Both the position numbers and the translations under genes were made by a program. 64,000 nucleotides of DNA, from NCBI RefSeq assembly GCF_025345615.1, contig NZ_JAODWD010000002.1, positions 372,001 through 436,000 of the forward strand, in the 5' to 3' direction. Below the pieces are notes generated by a model that made no database searches, was not told where the DNA came from, and worked only from the letters and a program-made list of their open reading frames with translations. How positions within the stretch are numbered: position 1 is the stretch's first letter; each line of letters begins with the position of its first letter. Below are positions 1 through 11,039 of this stretch, piece after piece. The DNA comes from Mycobacterium deserti. Lineage in GTDB: Bacteria; Actinomycetota; Actinomycetes; Mycobacteriales; Mycobacteriaceae.

Positions 1-1
1 C

Positions 2-1000
2 GGTTGGCGTGCCTGCTTTTTCGCTGTGCCGGTCGTCGCCGCGGTGGGTCTGCTCGTCACCTGGCGCTGGGTGCCCGAGACGGTGCGCGCCGAACGTCGC
101 CTCGACCTTCCGGGCATGGCGCTGTTCGCCGTGGCCCTGCTGGGTCTGATCTTCGGGGTGTCGCGGATCGAAACCGGGTTCAACGCCGTCGGTGTCACCG
201 CGATCGGGGTCGGTCTTGCGGCTGGCTGCGCGTTCGTACTGCAGGAGCTGCGCACGAAGGACCCGGCGCTCGATATGCGTGTCTTCCGGTCGGGCCGGTT
301 CAACGCGGCCGTCACCGCCGGGGTGATGTTCAACATCGTGCTCGGCGGATCGATGGTCCTGCTGGCCTTCTACCTCGTCACGATCCGCAAGGAAAGCCAC
401 GAGCTGTTCGGCCTGCTGCTGATTCCCGCCACCGCGATGGCCGCGGTGGCCGCCACCTCGGCAGGCCCGGCCGCCAACCGGTTCGGCCCGCGCACGGTCC
501 TCGTGACCGGTCTGCTCGTCATGCTCGGCGGCCTTCTGATGCTGCGGTTCTTCGATCTGGATACGACCCGCACGACGGTGTTCGTCACCGCGGCGCTCAT
601 CGTGGTCGGCGGCGCCCTGGTGACCACTCCTCAGGCCACCATCATGATGAGCAGCGCCCCGCCTGACCTCGGCGGCGCGGTGTCGGCCGTCAAGAGTGCG
701 GTCAACGAGGGCGGCTACTCACTGGGACCCGCGCTCTTCGCCCTCGTGGGCATCAACTTCTTTCTCACCGACACCGTGCGCGACCTGTCGGGGATCACGC
801 GCGCGGAGGCACGTGAAGCGCTGTTGACGGCGCACGGCGGCCACGGAGCACAACTGGTCAATCCGGAGCAGGCCCGACTGGTCGTCGATCAGGCGCCGCT
901 CAACGCGGTCGACGCGATCCACACCCTGAGCCTGGTCATGGCCTTCGGGCCGATCATCGCGATCGTCCTCGCGCTGTGGCTGATCAAGCCCGACAGGTGA
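2..1000 (+). CDS. MFS drug exporter, DHA2 type (3' part, 5' end outside window)
   Basis: The reading frame is open from base 2, so the gene starts before the window. The visible 332 residues contain many hydrophobic segments. A short WRWVPET stretch near residues 21-27 resembles the mid-protein loop of EmrB/QacA-type 14-helix exporters, so this should be the C-terminal half. The last segment (about residues 305-325) ends in LWLIKPDR. Expected role: proton-coupled efflux of a lipophilic drug or metabolite at the inner membrane. The stop lies 7 bp from the convergent stop of the WS/DGAT gene. The substrate cannot be told from sequence. Confidence 0.85.
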   Translation, partial: GWRACFFAVPVVAAVGLLVTWRWVPETVRAERRLDLPGMALFAVALLGLIFGVSRIETGFNAVGVTAIGVGLAAGCAFVLQELRTKDPALDMRVFRSGRFNAAVTAGVMFNIVLGGSMVLLAFYLVTIRKESHELFGLLLIPATAMAAVAATSAGPAANRFGPRTVLVTGLLVMLGGLLMLRFFDLDTTRTTVFVTAALIVVGGALVTTPQATIMMSSAPPDLGGAVSAVKSAVNEGGYSLGPALFALVGINFFLTDTVRDLSGITRAEAREALLTAHGGHGAQLVNPEQARLVVDQAPLNAVDAIHTLSLVMAFGPIIAIVLALWLIKPDR

Positions 1001-1007
1001 AACGGGT

Positions 1008-2393
1008 TCAGGTGCTCCCCAGGAGTTCGGCCAGCTCGGCCTTGAAGCGGTCGGCCAGGTCCCACAGGTCGTCCACCAGCCGTTGGCACGAGATGATGCC
1101 GACATTGAGCTTGCCGCTCAACGACATGACCGTGATGTTCAGCCCCGAGCCATGAAAGATCGGGCCGAGCGGATACAGCGATTTCATCTCGGCGCCCATG
1201 GCGTACAGCTTGGTATCCGGCCCTGCCACGTTCGAGATCACCACGTTGTGAACCGGGGTGCGCTTGAGCGGAGTGTGCGACATCAGCTCCAGCACCACAC
1301 CGAACACCGCAGGCGGGATCACCTGAGTCAAGTCGCCCAGCAGCGTCGGCGAGAGGTCGGCACTGTGATCCTTTGCGTGCGAACTCGATTCGGCGATGAC
1401 CCGTAGACGCTCGACGGGATCCTCGATGTGCGTCTGCAAGTTGGTGAACATTCCCGACAGCTGATTGCGCCCCGGCCGGTCGGACTTGTCGTGCACCGAC
1501 GCAGGCACCACCGCGATCAGCGGTTTGTCCGGCAGCTCTGCGCGGTCGTGCAGGTACCCACGCAGCGCGCCGGCGCACAGCGCCATCACCACGTCGTTGA
1601 CCTTGACGTCGAACTGGTTCTTCACGCGCTTGACGTCGTCCAACTCCAACTGCGCCATCGCGATGGTGCGCGACGAGGTGATCTCCGCGTTGAAGACGGT
1701 CGCAGGAGCCGTGAACGGCGCGGCCATCGCGGTGCCACTGCGTGCGCGACCGATCGTGTTGACGATCGTCGACACGGTCGCGGGCACCACCCTGGTCAAC
1801 TGCCACGGACGAGTGAGGGCCCGCAGGAAGCCTCCCGCGGCGATCTCGAACGGCATCGCGCCTCCTGGCCCGTCCACCGGGTCGGGTGGCGGGGCGTCGG
1901 GCTCGAGGTCGCACAGCTGGTTGATCAGATTGGCCGCCGACACACCGTCCACTGCGGCGTGATGCACCTTGATCATCAGCACGATCGAGCCGCCGTCCTG
2001 CGGATCGGTACCACCGATGCCCTCGATCACCCACATCTCCCACAGCGGCTTGCTGCGGTCCAGCGGAGTCGAGGCGATGCGTCCGCACACCTCGGCCAGT
2101 TCTCTGCGCCCTCCCGGTGTAGGCAGACCGATGCGGCGCAGGTGGTAGGACAAGTCCAGATCCGGGTCCTCGACCCACACCGGATGGTCCAGGTTCAGCT
2201 GGCTGTCCGCGAGCTTCGCGCGCAACTCCGGCAGCGCCCTCATCCGCGACGCCAAGTGGCGGTGGACACCGTCGAAGCTGTATCCGCCGGGAATCGTGGT
2301 GGTGTCCAACTCGGCTATCGAGCACACATGCAGTGGCACAGCGGGCGATTCGCTGTAGAGCATGCCGGCGTCGAACCCGCTCAGCCGTTCCAT
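1008..2393 (-). CDS. Wax ester synthase / diacylglycerol acyltransferase (WS/DGAT, Tgs family)
   Basis: 461 residues, the normal length for mycobacterial Tgs proteins. It begins MERLSGFDAGMLYSE, the typical family N-terminus, and contains the acyltransferase motif HHAAVDG (HHxxxDG) about one third in. The C-terminal half has the PxHNVVISNVAGP block seen in the family. Known role: acyl transfer from acyl-CoA to diacylglycerol or fatty alcohol, forming triacylglycerol or wax ester storage lipid. It stands alone on the minus strand, convergent with the exporter gene. Which of the many mycobacterial paralogues it matches is not decided. Confidence 0.92.
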   Translation of the reverse strand: MERLSGFDAGMLYSESPAVPLHVCSIAELDTTTIPGGYSFDGVHRHLASRMRALPELRAKLADSQLNLDHPVWVEDPDLDLSYHLRRIGLPTPGGRRELAEVCGRIASTPLDRSKPLWEMWVIEGIGGTDPQDGGSIVLMIKVHHAAVDGVSAANLINQLCDLEPDAPPPDPVDGPGGAMPFEIAAGGFLRALTRPWQLTRVVPATVSTIVNTIGRARSGTAMAAPFTAPATVFNAEITSSRTIAMAQLELDDVKRVKNQFDVKVNDVVMALCAGALRGYLHDRAELPDKPLIAVVPASVHDKSDRPGRNQLSGMFTNLQTHIEDPVERLRVIAESSSHAKDHSADLSPTLLGDLTQVIPPAVFGVVLELMSHTPLKRTPVHNVVISNVAGPDTKLYAMGAEMKSLYPLGPIFHGSGLNITVMSLSGKLNVGIISCQRLVDDLWDLADRFKAELAELLGST

Positions 2394-2464
2394 CCACTCG
2401 TCATACCCGGGTTGTCAGGAGCGGCAAACCCATCGGCGGCCTCGCGTCGCGCCGCGAGCGTGCG

Positions 2465-2932
2465 CTAACTCGGATCGGCGGCTTCTTCTTTCGGCACGTG
2501 TTTCGCCACGGTCGCGTCCATCAGTTCGCGCAGCCTCGGCATCTCGCCGACCAGCCGGTCGAGATCGTCGCGCGGAATGTGCAGCACGTCCGCGCGTCCC
2601 GTCGTCGCGACAGTCGCGTTGCGCAAGGTCCCGCGCCGCAATGCGGACTCGCCGATGACTTCACCGGGACCCACCACGGCGATGCGGTCACGGCCGACGA
2701 AGACCGCCGCCTCGCCGCTGAGCAGGATATAGCAGGAGTCAGACGGCGTCTGCTCACGAATCAGCGGCCACGGCCCGGACGTCGAGGTGCGGTGTGCCGC
2801 TTCGACGAGACTCTTCAACTCTGCGTCGGAGAACTTTGCGAACGCATCGAAATCGCGTAGCCGACGGACACTTTCCGCGTTCTCCTGCGCGCGAGCCTCA
2901 GCGCTGGCACGTTCGTATTTTCGGTTGTCCAT
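2465..2932 (-). CDS. Cyclic nucleotide-binding (CRP-type sensor) domain protein
   Basis: 155 residues, essentially one cNMP-binding domain. LRDFDAFAKFSDAELKSLVE is the N-terminal helix segment. The phosphate-binding cassette appears as GEVIGESALRRGTLRNATV (about residues 88-106), close to the GExALL..xRxAT signature. There is no helix-turn-helix, so it is not itself a CRP regulator. It may be a stand-alone cAMP-sensing module; partner unknown. The start at 2932 leaves a short alanine/glutamate-rich N-terminus. Confidence 0.8.
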   Translation of the reverse strand: MDNRKYERASAEARAQENAESVRRLRDFDAFAKFSDAELKSLVEAAHRTSTSGPWPLIREQTPSDSCYILLSGEAAVFVGRDRIAVVGPGEVIGESALRRGTLRNATVATTGRADVLHIPRDDLDRLVGEMPRLRELMDATVAKHVPKEEAADPS

Positions 2933-3065
2933 AGTGCCGGGAGCCTAGCGAAGGTTGGGTGTCCGCAGAGCGAAATGCGCCTCTCGGCGCACGGCGGAAG
3001 CGTTGTTTGACAGCGTCGTCGATCAGGCGTGTACTGGAGTTCTACCAGCAGATTTGAGGCTTGTC

Positions 3066-3299
3066 ATGCCCGCCCCCGTCACCGCCCGCACCCTCGCTCT
3101 CCTCGAAACCGGGGCGGTGGCCTCACTGGGACTCGGCCTGTTGCTGACCCGCGCCCGTCCTGCCGCAAGCCGGGCGGCCGACGACCGGCGCGCGGCCACC
3201 GCTGTTCACCATCAGACGGCGTTCATCGATCAGGACCGCGACAACCGCCTGGCACATCAGCGGTGGACGGACGAGACCACGCCGACGCGCGCCTACTGA
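3066..3299 (+). CDS. Small hypothetical protein with one membrane segment
   Basis: 77 residues from ATG 3066. A hydrophobic stretch (about residues 9-27, TLALLETGAVASLGLGLLL) is followed by a charged, Arg/Asp-rich tail. I do not recognise a family. It lies 42 bp before another small membrane protein gene on the same strand, so they may form a pair. The frame also runs upstream to 2955 without a stop, but those residues look unlike a protein. Confidence 0.5.
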   Translation: MPAPVTARTLALLETGAVASLGLGLLLTRARPAASRAADDRRAATAVHHQTAFIDQDRDNRLAHQRWTDETTPTRAY

Positions 3300-3341
3300 C
3301 GGCGCCTGCGCACCGACCAATCACCACCCGATAGGGGTTCC

Positions 3342-3596
3342 ATGGGCAACACAGGCCTTCTGCTCGTCGTCGTCGCCATCGCCGCACTCGTCATGGCGGG
3401 TGGGATCGGCTGCGTGGTGATCAAGACCCGCGCCCCGAAGTGGACGCGCGCGGTTCGCCGCGATCCTGTCGAGAAGGATGCGCTCAGTCGCGAGCGCGAA
3501 AGATCACTTGCCGACGAGTTCATCGCGGACGCGCGGTCGGCTCAGGTCGCGCAGCCGCCAGTCCGAGGACCGCTGGACCGCACCCGCAGCGACTGA
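3342..3596 (+). CDS. Small single-pass membrane protein
   Basis: 84 residues. An N-terminal hydrophobic helix (about residues 4-26, rich in V/I/A) is followed by a charged cytoplasmic-type region and a tail ending in TRSD. An AGGGG-like ribosome binding site lies just before ATG 3342. No family recognised. It ends 8 bp from the convergent stop of the desaturase gene. Function unknown. Confidence 0.6.
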   Translation: MGNTGLLLVVVAIAALVMAGGIGCVVIKTRAPKWTRAVRRDPVEKDALSRERERSLADEFIADARSAQVAQPPVRGPLDRTRSD

Positions 3597-3604
3597 CGCC
3601 GCTT

Positions 3605-4807
3605 CTAGCGTCGGAAACGACGCGTCTGGGACTGCAGCGCCGTCTTCAGCCCGCTGATCCGGCCGTCCAGCCGTCGAGCCGGCGTCGCTCCGGTACTGAA
3701 TTTCCGTTCCGAGGCCGTCTCCGGCGCGTCATCGCTTGTGGCCCGCAGCAGCCCGTCCGGAAGCGCCAGTTTGTGAACGGTGCGCAGCGTCAGGAAGTAT
3801 TGGTGCGCAAGCGAACCGCTGGTGTACGGCAGGTCGTACTTCTCGCACAGTGCCCGTACCCGCGTGGCAATCTGGGCGTACCTGTTGCTCGGCAGGTCCG
3901 GGAACAAGTGGTGTTCGATCTGGTAGCACAGGTTGCCGCTGGCGAACGCCATCAGCGGTCCGGCCTTGAAGTTCGCGGCGCCCAGCATCTGCCGCAGATA
4001 CCACTCGGCGCGGGTTTCCTTCTCGATCACATCGGCGGTGAATTTCTCTGCCCCGTCGGGGAAGTGACCGCAGAAGATCACCATGTAAGCCCAGAGGTTA
4101 CGCATGAGATTGGCGGTCGCGTTGGCGCCAAGGGTTCTGCGCCAACGAGACCGGCTCAGTGCCGGGAAGAGCGCATAGTCCTTGACGGCCTGCCTGCCCA
4201 CCTTCTTCAGAAGGGCCCTGGCCTCAGGGTTGGCCGCTATTCCGCGGTCCCACTTCATATCCACATCGTGCAGCGCGATCCCCCACTCGAAAGTGGCTGC
4301 CAGCACGAGGTTCTGGAGCGGTTGCAGCAGGTACTGAGGGCGCCACGGCTGATCGCGGCTCACGCGCATCACACCGAATCCAAGATCGTCGTCCAACTCG
4401 AGGACGTTGCTGAACACGTGGTGGCGGTAGTTGTGGGCATATCTCCACTGCGAGGACAGCCCCACCATGTCCCACTCCCATGAGCTCGAGTGGATCTCGG
4501 GATCGTTCATCCAATCCCATTGGCCGTGGCTCACATTGTGGCTGATTTCCATGTTCTCGACGCTCTTCGCGAAGGCCAGCGCCGCGGTTCCCACCCACCA
4601 GCCGGCCCGTGAACGGCTGGTGCCGATGAGCAGGCGCGCGGCGACGTCGAGGGCCCGCTGAAACTTGATGGTGCGGTGAATGTAGGTCGCGTCGCGTTCG
4701 CCGCGGGAGTCCTCGACATCGCGCCGAATGGCGTCCAGTTCGTAGCCGAGTGCTTCGATGTCCGCGTCGCTGAGATGAGAGTAGGCAGCGATATCGGTGA
4801 TTGCCAT
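3605..4807 (-). CDS. Membrane acyl-CoA desaturase, DesA3-like
   Basis: 400 residues. It closely resembles mycobacterial DesA3 (Rv3229c): it begins MAITDIAAYSHLSDADIE, has the run HGQWDWMNDPEIHSSSWEWDM, and contains the His boxes HNVSH, HNYRHH and EHHLFPDLPSNRY that bind the di-iron centre. DesA3 is a stearoyl-CoA delta-9 desaturase that makes oleate at the membrane. In M. tuberculosis it works with a ferredoxin reductase (Rv3230c), which is not next door here. This may therefore be a paralogue with another electron donor. The region upstream to about 4970 carries its promoter; no other gene is evident there. Confidence 0.9.
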   Translation of the reverse strand: MAITDIAAYSHLSDADIEALGYELDAIRRDVEDSRGERDATYIHRTIKFQRALDVAARLLIGTSRSRAGWWVGTAALAFAKSVENMEISHNVSHGQWDWMNDPEIHSSSWEWDMVGLSSQWRYAHNYRHHVFSNVLELDDDLGFGVMRVSRDQPWRPQYLLQPLQNLVLAATFEWGIALHDVDMKWDRGIAANPEARALLKKVGRQAVKDYALFPALSRSRWRRTLGANATANLMRNLWAYMVIFCGHFPDGAEKFTADVIEKETRAEWYLRQMLGAANFKAGPLMAFASGNLCYQIEHHLFPDLPSNRYAQIATRVRALCEKYDLPYTSGSLAHQYFLTLRTVHKLALPDGLLRATSDDAPETASERKFSTGATPARRLDGRISGLKTALQSQTRRFRR

Positions 4808-4972
4808 GAAATGTCCTGGTCGTTCCGGTCGTGCAGGCGAGTGAATGGGCTCTTGCGGGAACCCGAAAGTGGCGGACGACCGGTCGAGATGGAAAAGACG
4901 ACAAAAGCGCGTCGGCGTTACTTCAAGTGTACGCGTCGAAACCGTCCGCGACCGGCCTGCGACCCCGCCAAG

Positions 4973-6558
<1,586 letters not shown>

Positions 6559-6562
<4 letters not shown>

Positions 6563-7449
6563 ACCGGCACCGCCGACAGGTTGCGCATGTCCGACCACAG
6601 CAGGTCTCGCGCCGACGCTCCCGCGGCGAACGCCATGATCGTCACGAACCCGTGAAACAGACCCGGGTAATCACGGTGCACCACAGACACATTCGCCGCG
6701 CGCAGCCGGTCTGCGTACGCGGCGCCCTCGTCGTGCAGAACGTCGCACCCGGCCGTCACCACCACCGCCGGTGGCAGGCCCTCGTGCGAGGGCGCGCGCG
6801 ACGGCGCCACCAGATGCGTCGGCGCACTATCGCCGAGGTACTGCGCCCAGTACCACTGCATCGCCGCACGGGTGTTGACGTAGCCGGTCGCGTAGGTCTG
6901 GTAGCTGCCTGTGTCGAACGTCGGCTCGATCACCGGATAGATCAGGATCTGTCCGGCGGGCATCGGCGCCCCACGCTCGCGACACATCAGTGACACCACG
7001 GCGGCCAGGTTTCCGCCTGCACTGTCGCCGGCGATCACTACTCGGGCCGCCTCGAGCTCGCTGGCCGCCCAGCAGTACGCCGCGTAACAGTCCTCCGCGG
7101 CCGTCGGCGCCCGGTGTTCTGGTGCGCGACGGTAGCCCACCGACACCACCACCGACTCCGTGTGCCGGGCCATCGCCCGGCAGAAGCTGTCATGGCTGTC
7201 GAGGTCGCAGAACACGAAGCCTCCCCCATGACAGAAGACCACGACAGTGCCGCGCGACGAATGCGGCCGGTAGATCCGCACCGGGACGTCGCCGATCATG
7301 CGATCCTCCGTACTGGCCACGTCGTCGAGATTCTCGACGGGCAGGCGGCGTGCGGCGATGACAGCTCGCGCCTGGGCGGCGGTCATGGTTTCGACGGCGG
7401 GGAAGCCCTCGTCCATGGTTCGCATGAAGCTCGCGACGCCGTCGTCCAT
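6559..7449 (-). CDS. Alpha/beta-hydrolase, hormone-sensitive-lipase (HSL) family esterase
   Basis: 296 residues from ATG 7449. Oxyanion motif FCHGGGF, nucleophile elbow GDSAGG, later CDVLHDEG (Asp) and LFHGF (His): a full HSL/Lip-family triad. The frame extends far upstream without a stop, but that part is high-GC read-through. A GTG at 7458 is an alternative start. It is the first gene of a two-gene unit with the monooxygenase (4-bp overlap) and is divergent from the molybdopterin gene 51 bp away. Likely role: cytosolic hydrolysis of a short or medium ester, possibly the monooxygenase product. Confidence 0.88.
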
Positions 7450-7500
7450 GAGTTGCACGGTAATGCAACGGCATCCGATCGCGGACCCTAATCTGGACAC

Positions 7501-9750
7501 GTGTCCAGGCGCGCCGCGGTGACCTGCCCGCTCTGCGAGGCGATGTGCGGTCTGCAGATCCGCGTCGACGGCGACTGCGTGACCGACATCCGCGGCAACC
7601 CCGACGACGTGTGGTCGCGCGGCCATATCTGCCCCAAGGGGCCGTCTGTTCAGCACCTGCACACCGACCCCGACCGTCTGCGCCAGCCGATGGTCCGCAC
7701 CCGCACCGGCCACACCCCCGTTTCGTGGGACGACGCGTACGCCGAAAGCGAACGAGTCTTGCGCCCGGTGCTCGACCGCTACGGCGCATCGGCCGTCACC
7801 GTGTACGTCGGCAACCCCGTCGCGCACAACCTCGGCCTGTCCACGCACATCGGCGCGCTCATCGGGATGGCGCAGGCCGCGGGCATGCCGGCCTACTACT
7901 CCCCCGGCACCGTCGACCAGTGGCCGCTCAACCTCGTCAGCGCACTGCTGTTCGGCCACATGTGGAACGCGCCGATCCCCGACGTCGACCGCACCGACCA
8001 CCTGATGATCCTCGGCGCCAATCCCTCGGCGTCGCAGGGTTCGATGCTGTCGGCGCCCGACCTCATGGGCCGGCTCGCGGCGATCCGCCAACGCGGCGGC
8101 ACCGTCACTGTCGTCGACCCACGCCGCACCCTCACCGCGCAGCGCGCCACGCAGTGGGTGCCGATCCGGCCGGGCACCGACGCTTTGCTGCTGTTCGCGA
8201 TCCTGCACACGCTGGCTGAGAACGACTGGGTGCGCCGCCCGGACCACCTCACCGGGCGCGTGGAAGGCCTCGACGACGTCATTGCGATGGCCGACGACTT
8301 CGCGCCCGAGGTGGTCGCCGACGCCTGCGGCATCGACGCAGGGACCATTCGCCAACTCGCCCACGACCTCGCACACGCCGAAACGCCGGTCCTCTACAGC
8401 CGCATCGGCGCCTGCACCCAGGAGTTCGGCACGCTAGCGACCTGGCTGGTGTTCGTCCTCAACACGGCGCTGGGCTCGCTGGACCGGACAGGCGGCGCGG
8501 TGTTCCCCAAGCCTGCGGTCTGGTCGCCGATGTTCATGAAGCCGCCCGACCAGACCGGGGCCGGCTGGGAGTTCGGCCGCTTTCACAGCCGAGTGCGCGG
8601 TGCGCCCGAGGTGTTCAACCAGTTCCCGATCAGCTGCCTCGCCGAGGAGATCGACACCCCCGGCGACGGGCAGTTGCGCGGGCTGATCACGGTGGCGGGC
8701 AATCCGGTGGTGTCGGCGCCGGGAGCGCGGCGGCTCGACGCGGCGCTGGGTCGGCTCGACGCGATGATCGCCGTCGACAGCTGGCTCAACGAGACCACCC
8801 GCCACGCGCACGTCATCCTGCCGGGATTGTCACCGCTGGAGCGTCCGCACGCCGACGAGCTGTACTGGATCTACGCGGTGGCGTCGTGCCTGAAGTGGTC
8901 GGACTCGGTGTTTGAGCCGCCGCCCGACCGGCCGCCGGAGTGGGAGATCCTGCTGCGGCTAGCGGGCGCCATGGTCGGCACGCCAATGCCGGACGTCGAC
9001 GTCGCCGCGATCGACGACCTCTACGTCGCGGGGCTCGTCGCCACGGCGTGCATGGCACCGAACACGCCGCTGACGGGACGCCCGCCGGAGGAAGCCACCG
9101 CTGCGCTGACCGGCAGCGGTCCAGAACGTTTGGTGGACATGGGGATTCGTCTCGGGCCGTGGGGCGACGACCTCGGGCGACGTGACGGGTTGACGCTGGA
9201 CGACGTCCGGAAGCATCCGAATGGACTGCGGCTCGCCGAACTCGAAGGCGGCCGTCTCGACGAGGTCGTGTGCACCCCGTCGGGCACGGTCGAACTGGTA
9301 CACCCGCGGATCGTCGACGATGTCCCACGTCTGCGCGCGCGACTGCAGCGTCCCACCGACGGGTTACTGCTCACCAGCCGCAGGCATCTGCGCTCGAACA
9401 ATTCGTGGATGCACAACGTGCCCGCGTTGATGCGGGGCAAGGACCGCTGCACGCTGCTGATCCATCCCGGCGACGCGCAGCGGGCGGGCCTGACGTCCGG
9501 CGACGTCGCCGAGGTCTCCACCGAAGAGGGCACGCTGACGGTGCCCGCGGAGGTGTCCGACGAGATGATGCCCGGCGTGGTGTCGCTGCCGCACGGCTGG
9601 GGCCACGGCCTCGACGGAACGCACCTGCAGGTCGCCAACGCCAGTCCTGGCGTCAACTCCAATCTCCTCAATCCGGCGCATCTGCTCGATGTGCCCAGCA
9701 ATACTCAAGTCGTCAACGGTGTGCCGTGCCGCGTCCGGCACCGACCGTGA
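7501..9750 (+). CDS. Molybdopterin-dependent oxidoreductase (formate dehydrogenase/nitrate reductase superfamily)
   Basis: 749 residues from GTG 7501. An N-terminal [4Fe-4S] motif CPLCEAMCGL with a fourth Cys in GHICPKGPS is followed by the molybdopterin domain (NPSASQGSM, VDPRRTLTA) and a C-terminal dinucleotide-binding domain (HPGDAQRAGLTSGDVAEV). This is the DMSO-reductase superfamily plan. There is no twin-arginine leader, so it is probably cytoplasmic. No partner subunit or chaperone gene is adjacent. The next gene, a CYP125-like P450, starts 10 bp later on the same strand, so they are probably co-transcribed. The substrate cannot be assigned. Confidence 0.85.
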   Translation: MSRRAAVTCPLCEAMCGLQIRVDGDCVTDIRGNPDDVWSRGHICPKGPSVQHLHTDPDRLRQPMVRTRTGHTPVSWDDAYAESERVLRPVLDRYGASAVTVYVGNPVAHNLGLSTHIGALIGMAQAAGMPAYYSPGTVDQWPLNLVSALLFGHMWNAPIPDVDRTDHLMILGANPSASQGSMLSAPDLMGRLAAIRQRGGTVTVVDPRRTLTAQRATQWVPIRPGTDALLLFAILHTLAENDWVRRPDHLTGRVEGLDDVIAMADDFAPEVVADACGIDAGTIRQLAHDLAHAETPVLYSRIGACTQEFGTLATWLVFVLNTALGSLDRTGGAVFPKPAVWSPMFMKPPDQTGAGWEFGRFHSRVRGAPEVFNQFPISCLAEEIDTPGDGQLRGLITVAGNPVVSAPGARRLDAALGRLDAMIAVDSWLNETTRHAHVILPGLSPLERPHADELYWIYAVASCLKWSDSVFEPPPDRPPEWEILLRLAGAMVGTPMPDVDVAAIDDLYVAGLVATACMAPNTPLTGRPPEEATAALTGSGPERLVDMGIRLGPWGDDLGRRDGLTLDDVRKHPNGLRLAELEGGRLDEVVCTPSGTVELVHPRIVDDVPRLRARLQRPTDGLLLTSRRHLRSNNSWMHNVPALMRGKDRCTLLIHPGDAQRAGLTSGDVAEVSTEEGTLTVPAEVSDEMMPGVVSLPHGWGHGLDGTHLQVANASPGVNSNLLNPAHLLDVPSNTQVVNGVPCRVRHRP

Positions 9751-9760
9751 GGAGATGCTG

Positions 9761-11002
9761 ATGGTCGCACCGAACTTGCCCAAGGGTTTCGACTTCACCG
9801 ATCCCGATATCTACGCCCACCGGCTACCGACCGAGGAGTTCGCCGAACTCCGACGCGCGGCGCCGGTGTGGTGGAACGAGCAGCCGCCCGACGTCGGCGG
9901 TTTCGGCGACGGCGGATACTGGGTGGTGACCAAACACCGCGACGTGCGCGAGGTGTCGCTGCGCACCGACGTGTTCTCGTCGGCCGAGAAATCGGTGGTG
10001 CCGCGCTACACGGTGACCGGCGGCGGCGGGCAGATCGAAGCCGGACGGGCGTCGATGATCATGATGGACGACCCGGAGCACACCCGGCTGCGCAAGATCG
10101 TGTCGCGGGGGTTCACGCCGCGCAACGTCGAGCGGCTGCGCGCCGAACTCGGTGAGCGCGCCCAGCGGATCGCCGCGCAGGCCGCTGCGGAGGGTTCCGG
10201 TGACTTCGTCCTGCAGGTGGCGCGCGAGCTTCCGCTGCAGGCGATCGCCGGTCTGCTCGGCGTGCCGCTGGAGGACCGGGAGAAGCTGTTCGACTGGTCC
10301 AATCGGATGATCGGTGCCGACGATCCGGAGTTCGCCGAGTACGACTCGCTGGCCTCCGCCGGCGAAATGATGTGGTACGCCATGCAACTGGCCGAACGTA
10401 AAGCCGAGGACCCGGGCCCCAAAGATCAGGACATCGTCACCACGCTGATCGACGCGGACGCCGACGGACAACTCAGCGGGGCCGAGTTCGGGATGTTCGT
10501 CGTGACCCTGGCGATCGCCGGCAACGAGACGAGCCGCAACTCGATCACCCAGGGCATGATGGCGTTCACCGACTTCCCCGACCAGTGGGAGCTGTTCAAG
10601 CGTGAGCGACCGAAGACGGCTGCCGACGAGATCATCCGATGGGCGTCGCCGATCACCGCGTTCCAGCGCACCGCGATCGTCGACACCGAACTGTCCGGCG
10701 TGCCGATCAAGAAGGGCCAGCGGCTGGTGCTGTTCTACCGCTCGGCGAACTTCGACGAGGACGTGTTCGACGACCCGTTCTCGTTCAACGTGTTGCGAAG
10801 CCCTAACCCGCACTTGGGGTTCGGCGGCACCGGCGCCCACTACTGCGTCGGCGCCAACCTCGCCAGGATGACCATCGACCTGATGTTCAACGCGATCGCC
10901 GACCACCTTCCGGATCTGCAGCCGGTCGGCGCGCCGGAGCGGTTGCGGTCGAGCATGATCAACGGCATCAAGCACTGGGAAGTCGACTACCACACCCGCT
11001 AG
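9761..11002 (+). CDS. Cytochrome P450, CYP125-like (steroid C26/C27 hydroxylase family)
   Basis: 413 residues. ATG 9761 is preferred because GGAG (9751-9754) lies 6 nt upstream; ATG 9755 is too close. It matches CYP125A1 (Rv3545c) from memory through LPxGFDFTDPxIYAxRLP, SRGFTPR, NSITQGMMAF and ADEIIRWASPITAFQRTA. I-helix AIAGNETSRN; haem loop FGGTGAHYCVG with the Cys ligand. CYP125 oxidises the terminal side-chain methyl of cholesterol or cholestenone to start side-chain degradation. It faces the igr-like operon at 11040-17274, which fits that role. It could instead be a paralogue with a related sterol substrate. Confidence 0.9.
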   Translation: MVAPNLPKGFDFTDPDIYAHRLPTEEFAELRRAAPVWWNEQPPDVGGFGDGGYWVVTKHRDVREVSLRTDVFSSAEKSVVPRYTVTGGGGQIEAGRASMIMMDDPEHTRLRKIVSRGFTPRNVERLRAELGERAQRIAAQAAAEGSGDFVLQVARELPLQAIAGLLGVPLEDREKLFDWSNRMIGADDPEFAEYDSLASAGEMMWYAMQLAERKAEDPGPKDQDIVTTLIDADADGQLSGAEFGMFVVTLAIAGNETSRNSITQGMMAFTDFPDQWELFKRERPKTAADEIIRWASPITAFQRTAIVDTELSGVPIKKGQRLVLFYRSANFDEDVFDDPFSFNVLRSPNPHLGFGGTGAHYCVGANLARMTIDLMFNAIADHLPDLQPVGAPERLRSSMINGIKHWEVDYHTR

Positions 11003-11039
11003 TGGTGATTTCGGCGCGCTAACAGTCGCTGAGCGAACG

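Noticed and set aside
889-2397. Minus-strand frame of 502 codons overlapping the WS/DGAT gene
   Set aside because: Arg/Gly/Pro-rich and without family motifs, while the overlapping frame has HHAAVDG and full WS/DGAT similarity.
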